Assembly (NCBI GenBank): GCA_029194465.1
Contig: JARFXS010000016.1
Span: 1-41,648, forward strand
Length of the DNA stretch: 41,648 nucleotides
Reading direction: 5' to 3'
Origin: Candidatus Nitrosocosmicus sp.
GTDB lineage: Archaea > Thermoproteota > Nitrososphaeria > Nitrososphaerales > Nitrososphaeraceae
Under the pieces are notes generated by a model. That model was not told the origin of the DNA and did not search any database. It worked only from the letters and a program-made list of their open reading frames with translations. Below are positions 1 through 8,728 of the stretch, one piece after another. Position 1 is the first letter of the stretch; every line of letters begins with the position of its first letter. A program made the position numbers and the translations under genes.

Positions 1-234
1 GGTTCAGGAACAACAGGTAGCACAGGTTCAACAGGCTCAAGCGAAAGCGGTAGTCAAACAGAAACCGCTGGTTCAGGAACAACAGGTAGCACAGGTTCAA
101 CAGGCTCAAGCGAAAGCGGTAGTCAAACAGAAACCGCTGGTTCAGGAACAACAGGTAGCACAGGTTCAGGAACAACAGGTAGCACAGGTTCAGGAACAAC
201 AGGTAGCACAGGTTCAACTGGCTCAAGCGAAAGC
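1..234 (+). repeat. Tandem coding repeat, 69-base and 24-base units
   Basis: Two identical 69-base units occupy 1-69 and 70-138. They are followed by three identical 24-base units (139-162, 163-186, 187-210) and a partial unit to about 234 with one change (aca to act). Identity at the nucleotide level, including third positions, suggests recent expansion or homogenisation. The array may continue left of the window. Confidence 0.9.
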
Positions 235-312
235 GTCGGTCAATCCATCAAGAATTTAATAAATGGCACTGCTATAGAGACTCAAACAAACAGCAGCAGT
301 GGTAGCATTTAA
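1..312 (+). CDS. 3' end of Gly/Ser/Thr-rich repeat protein (partial)
   Basis: The frame is open from the first base to a TAA at 310-312, so this is the C-terminus of a gene that begins outside the window. It encodes two exact 23-residue repeats (starting GSGTTGSTGSTGSSES), then three 8-residue GSGTTGST units, then a unique tail of about 30 residues rich in N, T and S. There are no cysteines and no hydrophobic segment, so the tail is not a membrane anchor. Such low-complexity stretches are typical of linkers or stalks in secreted or surface proteins, but the functional domain is not in view and no function is assigned. The reading frame is certain; the role is unknown. Confidence 0.75.
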   Translation, partial: GSGTTGSTGSTGSSESGSQTETAGSGTTGSTGSTGSSESGSQTETAGSGTTGSTGSGTTGSTGSGTTGSTGSTGSSESVGQSIKNLINGTAIETQTNSSSGSI

Positions 313-682
313 CACATATTGAGGATCTTGAATACTGTGACTGTTACTAAACCACAAATAGTCATTATTTAATCGCAAAATAACAACGCTCCTACATTTT
401 TTCTAGAATCTGGAAAGTTTTCTTACTATATATCAAAAAAATCCGACAAGATGATAGCGAAATAATTATAAAAAAAAGATTAAATCAACAGAATTTTGAT
501 TGATATCTCTATCATGAAATTTCAACTATGGACTCACATAGATTTAACGGATGGAAAAACTCGACAACAAGATTAAGAAATCGGAATATCTCTTAACTAT
601 GTATCTTGGTTATTTAAAACAACTAATCAACGATTGTGCGATTTCTCAAGGTAACACGTTACCCAATGGTTAGCTTCTTAGA
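313..682. other. Intergenic region between convergent genes
   Basis: AT-rich sequence between the stop of the repeat protein and the stop of the amidohydrolase gene on the other strand. I see no ORF of convincing length, no tRNA-like T-loop and no long inverted repeat. Confidence 0.5.
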
Positions 683-1486
683 TCACAGCTTAAACAATCT
701 TTGTGAATTTTTAAACATGATCAAATCCCGTTCTTGCTGATTAAGGTCTAACTTTGATACAAAATTCAAATAAGATTTCATACTTGAAATGGGCCAATCA
801 GTCCCGTATAGCAGATACTTTGGTTCACCAGCATAGTTGAGAAAGTCTGTAATCTTGCCCACTAGATACTTTTCATAGAATTCCGTAAAATCCCCTAAAA
901 CCAACCCTGATATATCTGCATAAACATTTTTGTTTTTATAAATTATCTCCTGGCAATCTAAGAACCATGGATTTCCCAAGTGACAAATAATTATCTTTAG
1001 CTCAGGGTTATCAACTGCAACATCGTCAACATTTATCGGATGAGCAAATCTGACCTTCCCCTTGGGCGTATAGGTATCTCCAGTATGTATCATAAGAGGG
1101 ACATCATACTCTATACATAAATCAATAACTTTCTGATATTTTGGATCATATGGATAGTAATGCTCGTATCCTGGATAAATTTTCAAACCTTTTATTTTAC
1201 CATTCTTAAGATACTCTTCATATTCTTTAATACTGTTTTCATCATGATTGCTGATTGAATATCCCGCCACCACTTTAATTTTTTCATTTTTTTCAACGGC
1301 AGATAATATTTCTCCAGTGGATGGTCTTTCTTCATTGATTGTATAAGATGAAAGAATTATAGCCTGGTCTACGTTGTTTGACTGCATTGTTTTTGAAAGC
1401 GATTCTATTCTTTCTTTGAGTGGTAAATTTTTTAAACTCTCATAGCCATTAATGTGCACATGGCAATCTATGATGGTTTGGGTCAC
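683..1486 (-). CDS. Amidohydrolase family 2 (TIM-barrel metal hydrolase)
   Basis: A 267-residue protein of the amidohydrolase-2 type (aminocarboxymuconate-semialdehyde decarboxylase-like superfamily). The metal-binding HxH lies at the N-terminus (DCHVH, His9 and His11). Later metal or active-site positions are seen in MIHTGD, IICHLGNPW and the C-terminal GTDWP. These proteins hydrolyse or decarboxylate small molecules in the cytosol; the substrate cannot be read from sequence. The start is GTG, and GTGA is shared with the stop of the upstream acetyltransferase gene, which implies translational coupling. Length is normal for the family and no key residue is missing. Family assignment is firm, substrate unknown. 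Confidence 0.85.
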   Translation of the reverse strand: MTQTIIDCHVHINGYESLKNLPLKERIESLSKTMQSNNVDQAIILSSYTINEERPSTGEILSAVEKNEKIKVVAGYSISNHDENSIKEYEEYLKNGKIKGLKIYPGYEHYYPYDPKYQKVIDLCIEYDVPLMIHTGDTYTPKGKVRFAHPINVDDVAVDNPELKIIICHLGNPWFLDCQEIIYKNKNVYADISGLVLGDFTEFYEKYLVGKITDFLNYAGEPKYLLYGTDWPISSMKSYLNFVSKLDLNQQERDLIMFKNSQRLFKL

Positions 1487-2133
1487 TTTTTATAATATGG
1501 ATTTATCCATTCAATAAATGTTGCATAGTTTAGAGACCTTGAATCCTTGATATAATTTGGAAGTATTTTTACGAATTTAAAGTCATTACTCAATTGAAAG
1601 GTCAACACCTGATCGGAAATTTGTCCACTTATAACGTTTTTAACATATTCATCTGGGGAAAATTTCTCGGCATAATTACAGTAGTTGATTAACCTCCCAC
1701 CAGCTATAATTCGCCTTAAATTATGTTTTATGACCAGCTCCTTTCTTGCTTTGTATAGTAAAGTTGCAATCCCTAATCGACGATAATCAGGATGAACAGA
1801 AATGTCAGCACCATATAGAGAATCACCTTTGGGATCATGGGTGGTAAATAGGCTGTTGCCTGTCACCTGGCTAAATGTGTGAACTTCATATTCAGATGGT
1901 AACTTTATTATTAAACTGCTTGATGAACCTATAATTTTGTTCTCAAATTCAACGCAAAATTGACCTTCTGGAAATATTTCCACGTGACTTTGAAGATGCC
2001 TCTTTCCCCAAACACTGCCTTCTTCTAGCATAGATGGAAATGACTCCTTTTGTAATTCGATTATTTTGGGAATATCTTGAAAAGTCAAATTCTTTATAAC
2101 GATATCTTGGCCAGGTATATTGGAATATTGCAT
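1483..2133 (-). CDS. GNAT family N-acetyltransferase
   Basis: A 216-residue protein with a GNAT fold. Acetyl-CoA binding motif A is seen as VHPDYRRLGIATLL at about residues 113-126, a form of the R/Q-x-x-G-x-G/A loop. GNAT enzymes transfer an acetyl group from acetyl-CoA to an amine; the acceptor is unknown here. The N-terminal 60 residues (two helices, then EFENKIIGSSSSLII) match the usual order of the fold. It is the first gene of a two-gene operon, its stop overlapping the GTG start of the amidohydrolase by four bases. A weak TATA-like element (rc of about 2148-2156) lies roughly 20 bases before the ATG. Confidence 0.85.
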   Translation of the reverse strand: MQYSNIPGQDIVIKNLTFQDIPKIIELQKESFPSMLEEGSVWGKRHLQSHVEIFPEGQFCVEFENKIIGSSSSLIIKLPSEYEVHTFSQVTGNSLFTTHDPKGDSLYGADISVHPDYRRLGIATLLYKARKELVIKHNLRRIIAGGRLINYCNYAEKFSPDEYVKNVISGQISDQVLTFQLSNDFKFVKILPNYIKDSRSLNYATFIEWINPYYKK

Positions 2134-2300
2134 GCCCTCTATACAATCTATATTTGCATCTCATGTCATATTAAGATTGGTAAATATAACTAAATGAGTG
2201 ACCTTGCAGAATCGAAGATAAATCATCAAGAATATTTTCTAGAATCTGACTACCGTAAAATAAAGAAATCTTCAAATCTTACCAATTTCGTATAAAGTTT

Positions 2301-2309
2301 TATTAAATA
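2301..2309 (+). promoter_or_regulatory. TATA-like box for the gene at 2331
   Basis: The sequence tattaaata is centred 26 bases before the TTG at 2331. This is the spacing expected for a leaderless archaeal transcript starting at the codon itself. Confidence 0.45.
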
Positions 2310-2330
2310 ATATGTTCTTATTATAAATTA

Positions 2331-2729
2331 TTGAAAGATGCCCTCTATTTTGATGAAGAATCTAAACTCTTGCAAAGTGAAATTCCACAAAGTAATATGT
2401 GTGTTATAAAACTATCTTTTAGTTTGGATTTTGATATTGGCCAAAGTTATGTAACATCAAAAATAGAGGACAGAGACGGTAATATTAGAAAACTAAACAT
2501 CCAATCTGGAACTAGAGGTATCAAACTACAAAGTGATCTTATAAGGCTAAAGAATAAGGAAACAGAGCTGCCTACTCATGTTTATGTCCGGACAACCTTA
2601 AGAGATGGTAGGACATTAGTAAGAAAATTACCTGTTATAGAAACAAGTGATTGGTTATTAATATTTGAAGAAGATCTTTGTATTTTGGCAGTTAAAGATC
2701 AATACGATGAAATAGAAATTTTGGGATAA
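2331..2729 (+). CDS. Hypothetical protein, 132 aa
   Basis: Not recognised. The start is TTG, supported by a TATA-like box 26 bases upstream; the first in-frame ATG would remove the first 22 residues. The protein is soluble, mildly acidic and without a signal peptide or membrane segment. Alternating hydrophobic and charged stretches (VIKLSFSLDFDIG, HVYVRTTLRDGRTLVRKLPV, WLLIFEEDLCILAVKD) suggest a mostly beta protein. It stands alone between an operon and a gene on the opposite strand. Base composition and codon use resemble the neighbours, so there is no sign of transfer. Confidence 0.6.
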   Translation: MKDALYFDEESKLLQSEIPQSNMCVIKLSFSLDFDIGQSYVTSKIEDRDGNIRKLNIQSGTRGIKLQSDLIRLKNKETELPTHVYVRTTLRDGRTLVRKLPVIETSDWLLIFEEDLCILAVKDQYDEIEILG

Positions 2730-2812
2730 AATTTGATGATCCCTAAAAAGGATTAATGGTCTTGATTAGAATGGAAGGGGATGGGATAGGATGGAGTGGA
2801 TGGCTCTTGCTC

Positions 2813-3256
2813 TTAGTAACCTCTTAGCTGTCTTCCAGTATTTTCTTTGTTTTTTTCCATATATTTTGATATCAATGTTTGTGGTTCAAAGCCTGCCTCA
2901 ATTGACAACTGTATTAGAAAATGCCACAAGTCTATAATTTCGTCTTTGAGTTTTTCATTATTTACGGTTTTATCCTTCTTCCACCATTTCCAGTTTGTTT
3001 CTCTCTGAAGTTCTATAGCTTCGTGCACTAAAGCAGACGAAATCATGAATATTCTGTAACCTGAAAAAGGTTCTTTCATCTCGTATAATTTCTTCATTTT
3101 GTTTTCCGGAGTAGTATCTGGAGAATTCTTTTCAGAACTATTATTTTTTATACTGTTGTAGTCTTGAGTTATTAAACACTTTTGCATCTCAAAAAGATAC
3201 TCTAATTTATCTTTGATTTCTGGAAACTTATCTGGACTATTGGCAGAGTGGTTCAT
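2813..3256 (-). CDS. dUTPase-like all-alpha NTP pyrophosphatase
   Basis: A 147-residue protein resembling the dimeric dUTPase family (dUTPase_2, all-alpha NTP-PPase). Acidic metal ligands are seen in HEAIELQRE (Glu79, Glu82, Glu86) followed by the signature TNWKWWK, and in KDEIIDLWHFL (Glu106, Asp109). The C-terminal YMEKNKENTGRQLRGY matches the nucleotide-contacting K-N-x-x-N-x-x-R-Q end of the family. The expected reaction is dUTP to dUMP plus pyrophosphate, keeping uracil out of DNA. Residues 35-60 are a polar insert, probably flexible. The nucleotide specificity is inferred; another (d)NTP is possible. Confidence 0.75.
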   Translation of the reverse strand: MNHSANSPDKFPEIKDKLEYLFEMQKCLITQDYNSIKNNSSEKNSPDTTPENKMKKLYEMKEPFSGYRIFMISSALVHEAIELQRETNWKWWKKDKTVNNEKLKDEIIDLWHFLIQLSIEAGFEPQTLISKYMEKNKENTGRQLRGY

Positions 3257-3411
3257 ATTGATAAGTATAAAGCAAAGTAAAGCAAAGATATTACTGTTTT
3301 CTTTTGACTAATATGGTCCACGGGTTATAGTTAATATTTGTGGCTAGTACTCTCTTGTATCTTGTCTAATAATGTTTTAATCCGGTTTCTGGGCTAAACC
3401 AAATACGGTTT

Positions 3412-3963
3412 CTATAGCTCATCTATTATTGATATATAGTTATCAATGCTTCTATCAAGTAATGTTTTGTTATTTTGGCCAACAAGTTTCTTAACCAATC
3501 CTTTATTACGAAGATAAAATAATGAAACCTCTTTACCTCTTTTTCTTCCAACAACATCTGAATCAACTAATCTTTTAAGATTCCATGAAGTAGTAGAGGG
3601 TGCTTTGTTGATATGTTTTACAATTTCATTAAAGGATAAGTCGTCTTCAGTATCCATTAGCATCAAGATTATGCTTTTAGTGGTCTTTATTTTGAGGTAA
3701 TTTAGTATAAGGGTTTCATCCGATGGTGTCGACGCTGGGAAGTATCTAGTAATGTTGCTATTTTCTGTTCGACCGATTTTTATTATTGACCTTTTTTCAA
3801 GAATTGATAAATGATGAGATAAGGTGCCATTATTAAGATTTGTAATTCTTAGAATGTCTCTATATCTAATCCCAGGAAAGGAGTTGATAATCCTAAGTAT
3901 TGTACTTCTGTTATCTCCATTTGACTCTACTTCGTTCTCATTAATAATAGTATTCGGAATCAT
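3412..3963 (-). CDS. Transcriptional regulator with two winged-helix domains
   Basis: A 183-residue protein with two winged helix-turn-helix domains. The first (about residues 20-76) has a recognition region NNGTLSHHLSILEKRSII, typical of ArsR/MarR-like DNA binding. The second (about 93-155) has NKAPSTTSWNLKRLVDSDVV. There is no sensor domain and no cysteine cluster. The ATG overlaps the stop of the upstream membrane protein gene by four bases, so the two are co-translated. Inference: the membrane protein may sense or tether and this protein may act on DNA, as in archaeal wHTH-membrane protein pairs. The target genes are unknown. Confidence 0.75.
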   Translation of the reverse strand: MIPNTIINENEVESNGDNRSTILRIINSFPGIRYRDILRITNLNNGTLSHHLSILEKRSIIKIGRTENSNITRYFPASTPSDETLILNYLKIKTTKSIILMLMDTEDDLSFNEIVKHINKAPSTTSWNLKRLVDSDVVGRKRGKEVSLFYLRNKGLVKKLVGQNNKTLLDRSIDNYISIIDEL

Positions 3964-4382
3964 TTTCTTTCCAACCTCAATACACCTGCAGCAAACAGTA
4001 CTAACATCAACAATAACAATACATGTTGAAATTCAACCTCTATTAAAGGTATGTAGAATGTTCCCAAAACCCTACTTGACTGTAACAAATACAGAAACTC
4101 TACAACCAACAAGAATCCAAAACTTAAGCCTGTCAAGAGTATTTTTTTACTTTTTGTCCTCTTGTAGGAGACAAACGAAATCGTAGTTAGAAAAAGGGCC
4201 ACGTCAAAACTAATAATGTGAATGAGAATATGGTAAATCATGGAAGGGTGGTAAATGTGAGGTATGACAAATGGATAAATGGCTACACTTGCTACCACTA
4301 TGGATAAAAACAAAAACAAACTGGTCTTGTTGCTTAAAAAATTAGCAAAAATCTCTTTCAAATCTTTGTCTCTCTTAAGCAA
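3960..4382 (-). CDS. Four-helix integral membrane protein
   Basis: A 140-residue protein with four predicted membrane segments (about residues 19-39, 47-68, 80-100, 116-135) and a short basic N-terminus (MLKRDKDLKE). No catalytic motif is visible; histidines cluster in HIYHPSMIYHILIHIISFD at the first loop and second helix, which could bind metal or haem, but this is only suggestive. The start is TTG at 4382. An AT-rich element (rc of about 4408-4418) sits near -26 to -36. It is the first gene of a pair with the double winged-helix regulator. Function unknown. Confidence 0.65.
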   Translation of the reverse strand: MLKRDKDLKEIFANFLSNKTSLFLFLSIVVASVAIYPFVIPHIYHPSMIYHILIHIISFDVALFLTTISFVSYKRTKSKKILLTGLSFGFLLVVEFLYLLQSSRVLGTFYIPLIEVEFQHVLLLLMLVLFAAGVLRLERK

Positions 4383-4618
4383 CTTATAGGTATTATACCC
4401 AAAAGTGCCTTAAAAGGTCATTGGTACAAAGGTAAAACACAAACCTAGCTAGCGTATTACCTATGGATTGATTTAAATTTCTTGTCAATAAAAAAAATAT
4501 TCTGATTTAATTTTCAAATCCTTTTCTCTTTCTGAGCGATTTCAGGTAAGAAAAATCATTGTTCTTTATGTATTTTTTTACATCTAGTTTGATTATTTCT
4601 CACTTTCGTTGCATAGAC

Positions 4619-5251
4619 CTACTCCTTACCGATAATCTTTTCCTTCATTCTTTTGAACTCTTCTTCTGAGATTACACCCTTATCTTTCAATTCGGCAAGC
4701 TTCTTTAGTTCATCAGCGTGTGATATATGACCTTGGTGTTGCGGAATTTGAACCACATTATTAGCGCCAGTTGAGGGGTAAGATGGGGATCTTATTTGGG
4801 TGATACCGTTACGGATCACTTCTATCAAATCTTCGGCCTTTTTCTTGTCAATAGCATCGATAACGCCATTTTCTCCATGTTCATCAGTTTCTAATCTCTT
4901 TATCCATGGCATCCTACCTGGAATATTGGGGTTAAACAATCCTGGAGCATTAAAAATAACTGAAGCCGAAAGCAGGCCTTTTTCTATTTTGGCGTTTGTA
5001 ATAACATTGTAGGGAATATCAATTATATCTTGTTTTAATCCAAGCATACTTGGATCTCTTAAAATGATTCTTCTATCGGTTGCATAAACCACATTGGGTG
5101 AAAGTTGAGATCCGCCGGGTTTGAATCTTGATTGTCTAGCAACCACCAACACTCTTTCATCCGGGTTTAACATATCTGCAATTTTTTTTATTTCATCTAG
5201 CTCATCTTCATCAGTGATATCTGTATTAAAATTATTTTTCTTATCTGACAT
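4619..5251 (-). CDS. PH-like domain protein with C-terminal SHOCT domain
   Basis: A 210-residue soluble protein. Residues about 25-150 form a bacterial-type PH domain: the pattern ERVLVVARQSRFKPGG, then YATDRRIILRDPS, then DIPYNVITNAKIEKG is the usual 'is this protein on, then draw the curve' PH signature. Residues about 179-207 (ADELKKLAELKDKGVISEEE) are a SHOCT domain, a short oligomerisation helix pair found at protein C-termini. A proline and glutamine linker joins them. The role is unknown; such proteins are common in Nitrososphaerales. The start is ATG at 5251 and the gene stands alone. Confidence 0.8.
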   Translation of the reverse strand: MSDKKNNFNTDITDEDELDEIKKIADMLNPDERVLVVARQSRFKPGGSQLSPNVVYATDRRIILRDPSMLGLKQDIIDIPYNVITNAKIEKGLLSASVIFNAPGLFNPNIPGRMPWIKRLETDEHGENGVIDAIDKKKAEDLIEVIRNGITQIRSPSYPSTGANNVVQIPQHQGHISHADELKKLAELKDKGVISEEEFKRMKEKIIGKE

Positions 5252-5360
5252 ACTTAACTTTTAGCCTCCTCTATTCCAATTTTCATTCTTCTTCTTCTTC
5301 TTATTTGTCTGCATATTTTAAATAGTTATGATTTCTAACTTTAGATTTGTACAGAAAAAT

Positions 5361-5369
5361 ATTTTATAT
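5361..5369 (+). promoter_or_regulatory. TATA-like box deciding the start at 5391
   Basis: The sequence attttatat is centred about 26 bases before the ATG at 5391. That ATG directly precedes a signal peptide, so it is preferred over the ATG at 5328. Confidence 0.5.
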
Positions 5370-5390
5370 GTGTTAATTCAATACCCTTTG

Positions 5391-6894
5391 ATGAACAAGA
5401 GTAAAAATGTGATTGTTTTTTCATCTTCTCTTTTTGTTTTGACATTTGTGATTTCATTATTTGGCGCTATGGTCAATACAAATATGCTCAATGGTAATAA
5501 TAGCTCGAATTTGGTTTTCGCACAAGAATCCGTAGCAACAATGGCAAATTCAGTTTCTGACAGCAATAATAGCATAATTTTCAATAACTATGAAAATAGT
5601 GAGGTTGGTGTTTCTCTAAAATACCCTTCTAGCTTTTTGATTGATGACAGCAATTCAAATGACACAGTACAACAGATAATCTTTTTCCCTGCATATGTTG
5701 ATAATTCTGGAGTTTCTCCAGAGACTTTTATTTCATGGTTTGATATTTACGTTCAAACCTTTTACCCACCTATTTTCTATTCTCCTGATAATGTAAGTGC
5801 TTATTTGGAAGACCGTACAAATGCTATTCAAGAACAAGATCAAGATGTTACTATAGTCGAAGCCTCAACTGATTCAATACTAGCAGGTCATCCAGCTTAT
5901 AAATTAGTAACAAGAAGTTATTCTGGTAATGAAACAATTGATACTGTTGAATACGGTGTTATACGTGACAATAAGCTTTATTCGATAAGCTATGAGGTAA
6001 ATACTTCTGACTATCAGAATTCTCTACCAATAACAAACAGAATGATTTATTCTTTTGAGATCGATTCAAATAGTTTGTCAGATTCTCTAAAACAACTGAT
6101 GACCAATTCAACAGGACTAGCAGGGCTTAAAGATAAACTGCCTATGCTGCAAGGGATTTTATCTTCTTTGAATATGAGCAATATTACAGAAAATTCTTCA
6201 GGGTTGTTTAACAAGTCAGATATAAATAACTCTACCAAAACCATATTAGAAAATATCTTAAATTCCTCTTCTGGAAGTATTCTAAACATCTCTTCTATAA
6301 TGAAATCAATCCCAGCGATTAATTTACAAACAATCTGTGGTATCCAACTTTTATCAGATCTTTGTCGCGGAGGAACCTTTTCTCATCCATCCTTTAACAT
6401 GGGTAATTCTCTAATAAATAATGAGAGTTCAATTACCGGCCTAGTCAATATGCCTCCAAAAATCCAAATGGTGACTTTAACCTCTCAGGTTTTCGGGAGT
6501 TATTGGGTCCATTTGCGCTGCTTGTCCTTCTCCTTCTCCTTCTCCTTCAAATTCACCATTTTCTTCTTTTTTTCCACCCAATGAATCTGATACCTCTTTT
6601 TTAAACCAAATGTTTTTAAATGAAAGTAACAATAACATTGCATCTAACGATACCACAATCTTTAACCCTTTTGAAGCCTTATTTGGTGGTAGTTTTGGTG
6701 ACAGTAGTAATAGTAGTGGTAATATTGGCGACGAAGTAAATGACACCGGTCTTGGTTTCTTTAACAATGGTTACTTTAGAAATGACTCTTTGAATTCTTT
6801 TATGACACCTAATTCACAAAGTAACGAAACATTCGATATATTGAAATTGTTAGAACTCTTGAGAGGTGGCGGCGGTAGCGGCGGCGGTACTTAA
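5391..6894 (+). CDS. Secreted protein with PsbP-like N-domain; frame disrupted near 6480-6545
   Basis: The chosen start gives a lysine-containing signal peptide (MNKSKNVIVFSSSLFVLTFV) ending near VFAQES. The mature part begins with a region like those in PsbP-type extracellular proteins (VGVSLKYPSSFLIDD, later TIDTVEYGVIRDNKLYSISY). A long Asn/Ser-rich region follows. The first frame ends at 6584 in unlikely sequence (LSFSFSFSFKF). In the next frame, open from about 6478, the same bases read CPSPSPSPSNSPFSSFFPPN and continue without stop to 6894, ending GGGGSGGGT. The whole is therefore one gene with a frame change, probably in the CCTTCT repeat at about 6519-6540. The third frame also reads sensibly just before it (SGFRELLGPFA), so two changes are possible. 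Function unknown. Confidence 0.6.
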
Positions 6895-6979
6895 CAAAAG
6901 GTGCCTAGCAGGAAGTAGCATCTAATAGATTAACTCTTATTTTTTTCTCCTTTATTATAGCAACCAATTTCCAATTACA

Positions 6980-8723
6980 CTATTTTCTTATCAACTTCTT
7001 TTTGTTTGAAAAATAGTCATTGATAAGAACTCTGTCAATTTCTTTGGGATTGATATATATTGATTTTCCGTCTACTGATCTGGCCAGTTCGTTGACAAAG
7101 TCTAGCAAAGTATCTTCCTCACTAACCATTATCGTATCAAGGTCTATGCCATCTTTTTTTAGTTTTTTTGCTTCTTTGATTGTCTGCTCTCCTATGTACT
7201 GGTCAATCTGCCTATACCTATAGCACAGGTAGACGGTTTGCTTTTCATGAATATCAAATTTTATCCTATTATTCTCTGAATTCTGAGATCCTATTCGATC
7301 CTTATCAGGAATATAAAAAATGTGAGTAGGGTCTTTGTTTCATGATTTTGTCTTTCTCGTTTTTGGTATCTATAAAACATGCACTTGGATGGCCGTCTGT
7401 TATCATTACAATCCTTTTGTTTTTGGCACCGTCCTTCTTCAGAATCCTTTTTGCAAATCTATATGCTGCTTGGTAGTTAGTGTAGTGTAGGAAATCTGCA
7501 TTTGGTTCAAATGTTTTTAAAAAAGGAATATCCATCGGTTTAATCCGTGACGCTATGGATCCGAAACCAATCGTATGGATAGAATCCAGAGGGAAAAATT
7601 TCTTGTTTAATATAAACAAGCTCCATAATGCACGCTTTGAAGCTTCTATCCTGCTTAGATCATTGTACATTGATGAATACTTCATTGTTGAACTCAAATC
7701 AATGCAATAAACAGTAGCAACTTGAATTTCTTCCAGAGTGTCATAGATCTCTATATCTTCATAAGAGATGTCCAAAGGAAACTCGATTCTATTATGAAGG
7801 TCGTCATTGCTTTGGTGATGATCCTCATAGTATCTTTCTATAAAGTTTCTTATTGTCGAGTTTACATTGATGTTGGAAATCTCATTTCCATACTCATACT
7901 TTTTAGAAGTTTCCTGGACCATGCTTCCATACCCAGCAAACTTTGTTTCATGCATCCCTATTTTGTCTGATTTCAAGGACTTGATGATCTCTGTAAGTAT
8001 CTGTTGACCTATTTTTAGAAAGCCTTTTTTGTTTAACCATTTGTCTGAATCAACTAGATAACCTTTCTTAATTAATTCAGTAACAATCGGCATGTTATTA
8101 TCAGAAAATGTATGCTCGGTAAAATTAAAATTTAGACTATATTTTTTTTGACTAGGCCTAATATTCGAACCTGACGATTCATCCTGCCCATCTAGATAAC
8201 GTGCCTTCCCGGGTCCCTTGTTATCTTGTTCTTGGTTCGATGAAGTATGTTTGTTAGACCTGGATAAGTAGTCTTGAAAATCTGATTTTTCATTAGCAAT
8301 ATTTCTCTTTTGTAGTTCATTAAAATATTCTTGAAGATATGATTCCAGTTCTTTAAGAGTGGGGGGATTGTCTTTAATGGCTTTGTTGCCTATCGCCTTT
8401 AATATATCTGGAAAAAACTGTCTTAACAGGTTGTTTCTTGCTCGAATTTTTTCCTGGTCCAGAAATCGATTCTTCTGTTCTTGTTGGGACTTTTGCCTCG
8501 AATTTCCTAAATTTTCTTCAGTTCTACTCCCGTCTTCCTCGTACCCCTCGCCAGAGTTTGTAATCGGCTTTGAAAAATAAGTAGTTCTTTTCTCATACAC
8601 GGCTGCATTTTTTTGACCAGATTGATCTTTGGTTCCACTCCTCCGAAGAGGAGCCTTAGTATTGTTGTTATTATCATCAGAACGATATCTGTTACTATTT
8701 ATCTTGGCATCTAACCCTTTCAA
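6980..8723 (-). CDS. vWA domain protein of first AAA+/vWA module; frameshift at 7315-7320
   Basis: The N-terminal 200 residues are polar and probably disordered. A helical region follows, then a von Willebrand A domain from about residue 335. The MIDAS is CIDLSST (residues 340-346; DxSxT instead of DxSxS) and ITDGHPSA (441-448). The continuous frame ends at 7305 inside the vWA fold (PYSHFLYS). Removing one T (forward strand A6 at 7315-7320) gives PYSHFYIPDKDRIG and opens about 110 further residues to a TAG at 6980-6982, including DIHEKQTVYLCYRYRQID and LARSVDGKSIYINPKEID, which complete the fold. The gene lies 5 bases after the AAA+ ATPase gene. Such pairs work like magnesium chelatase I/D or MoxR systems in remodelling or metal insertion; the target is unknown. 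Confidence 0.75.
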
Positions 8724-8728
8724 TTCGT

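Noticed and set aside
1949..2164. Antisense and overlapping frames of 60-110 codons across the window
   Set aside because: They lie inside clear genes in other frames (for example 17283-17621, 28085-28339, 39189-39743), lack promoters, and have no recognisable features.
7020..7223. Plus-strand ORF of 67 codons
   Set aside because: It is the complement of the restored C-terminus of the vWA gene, which reads as sensible protein on the minus strand.
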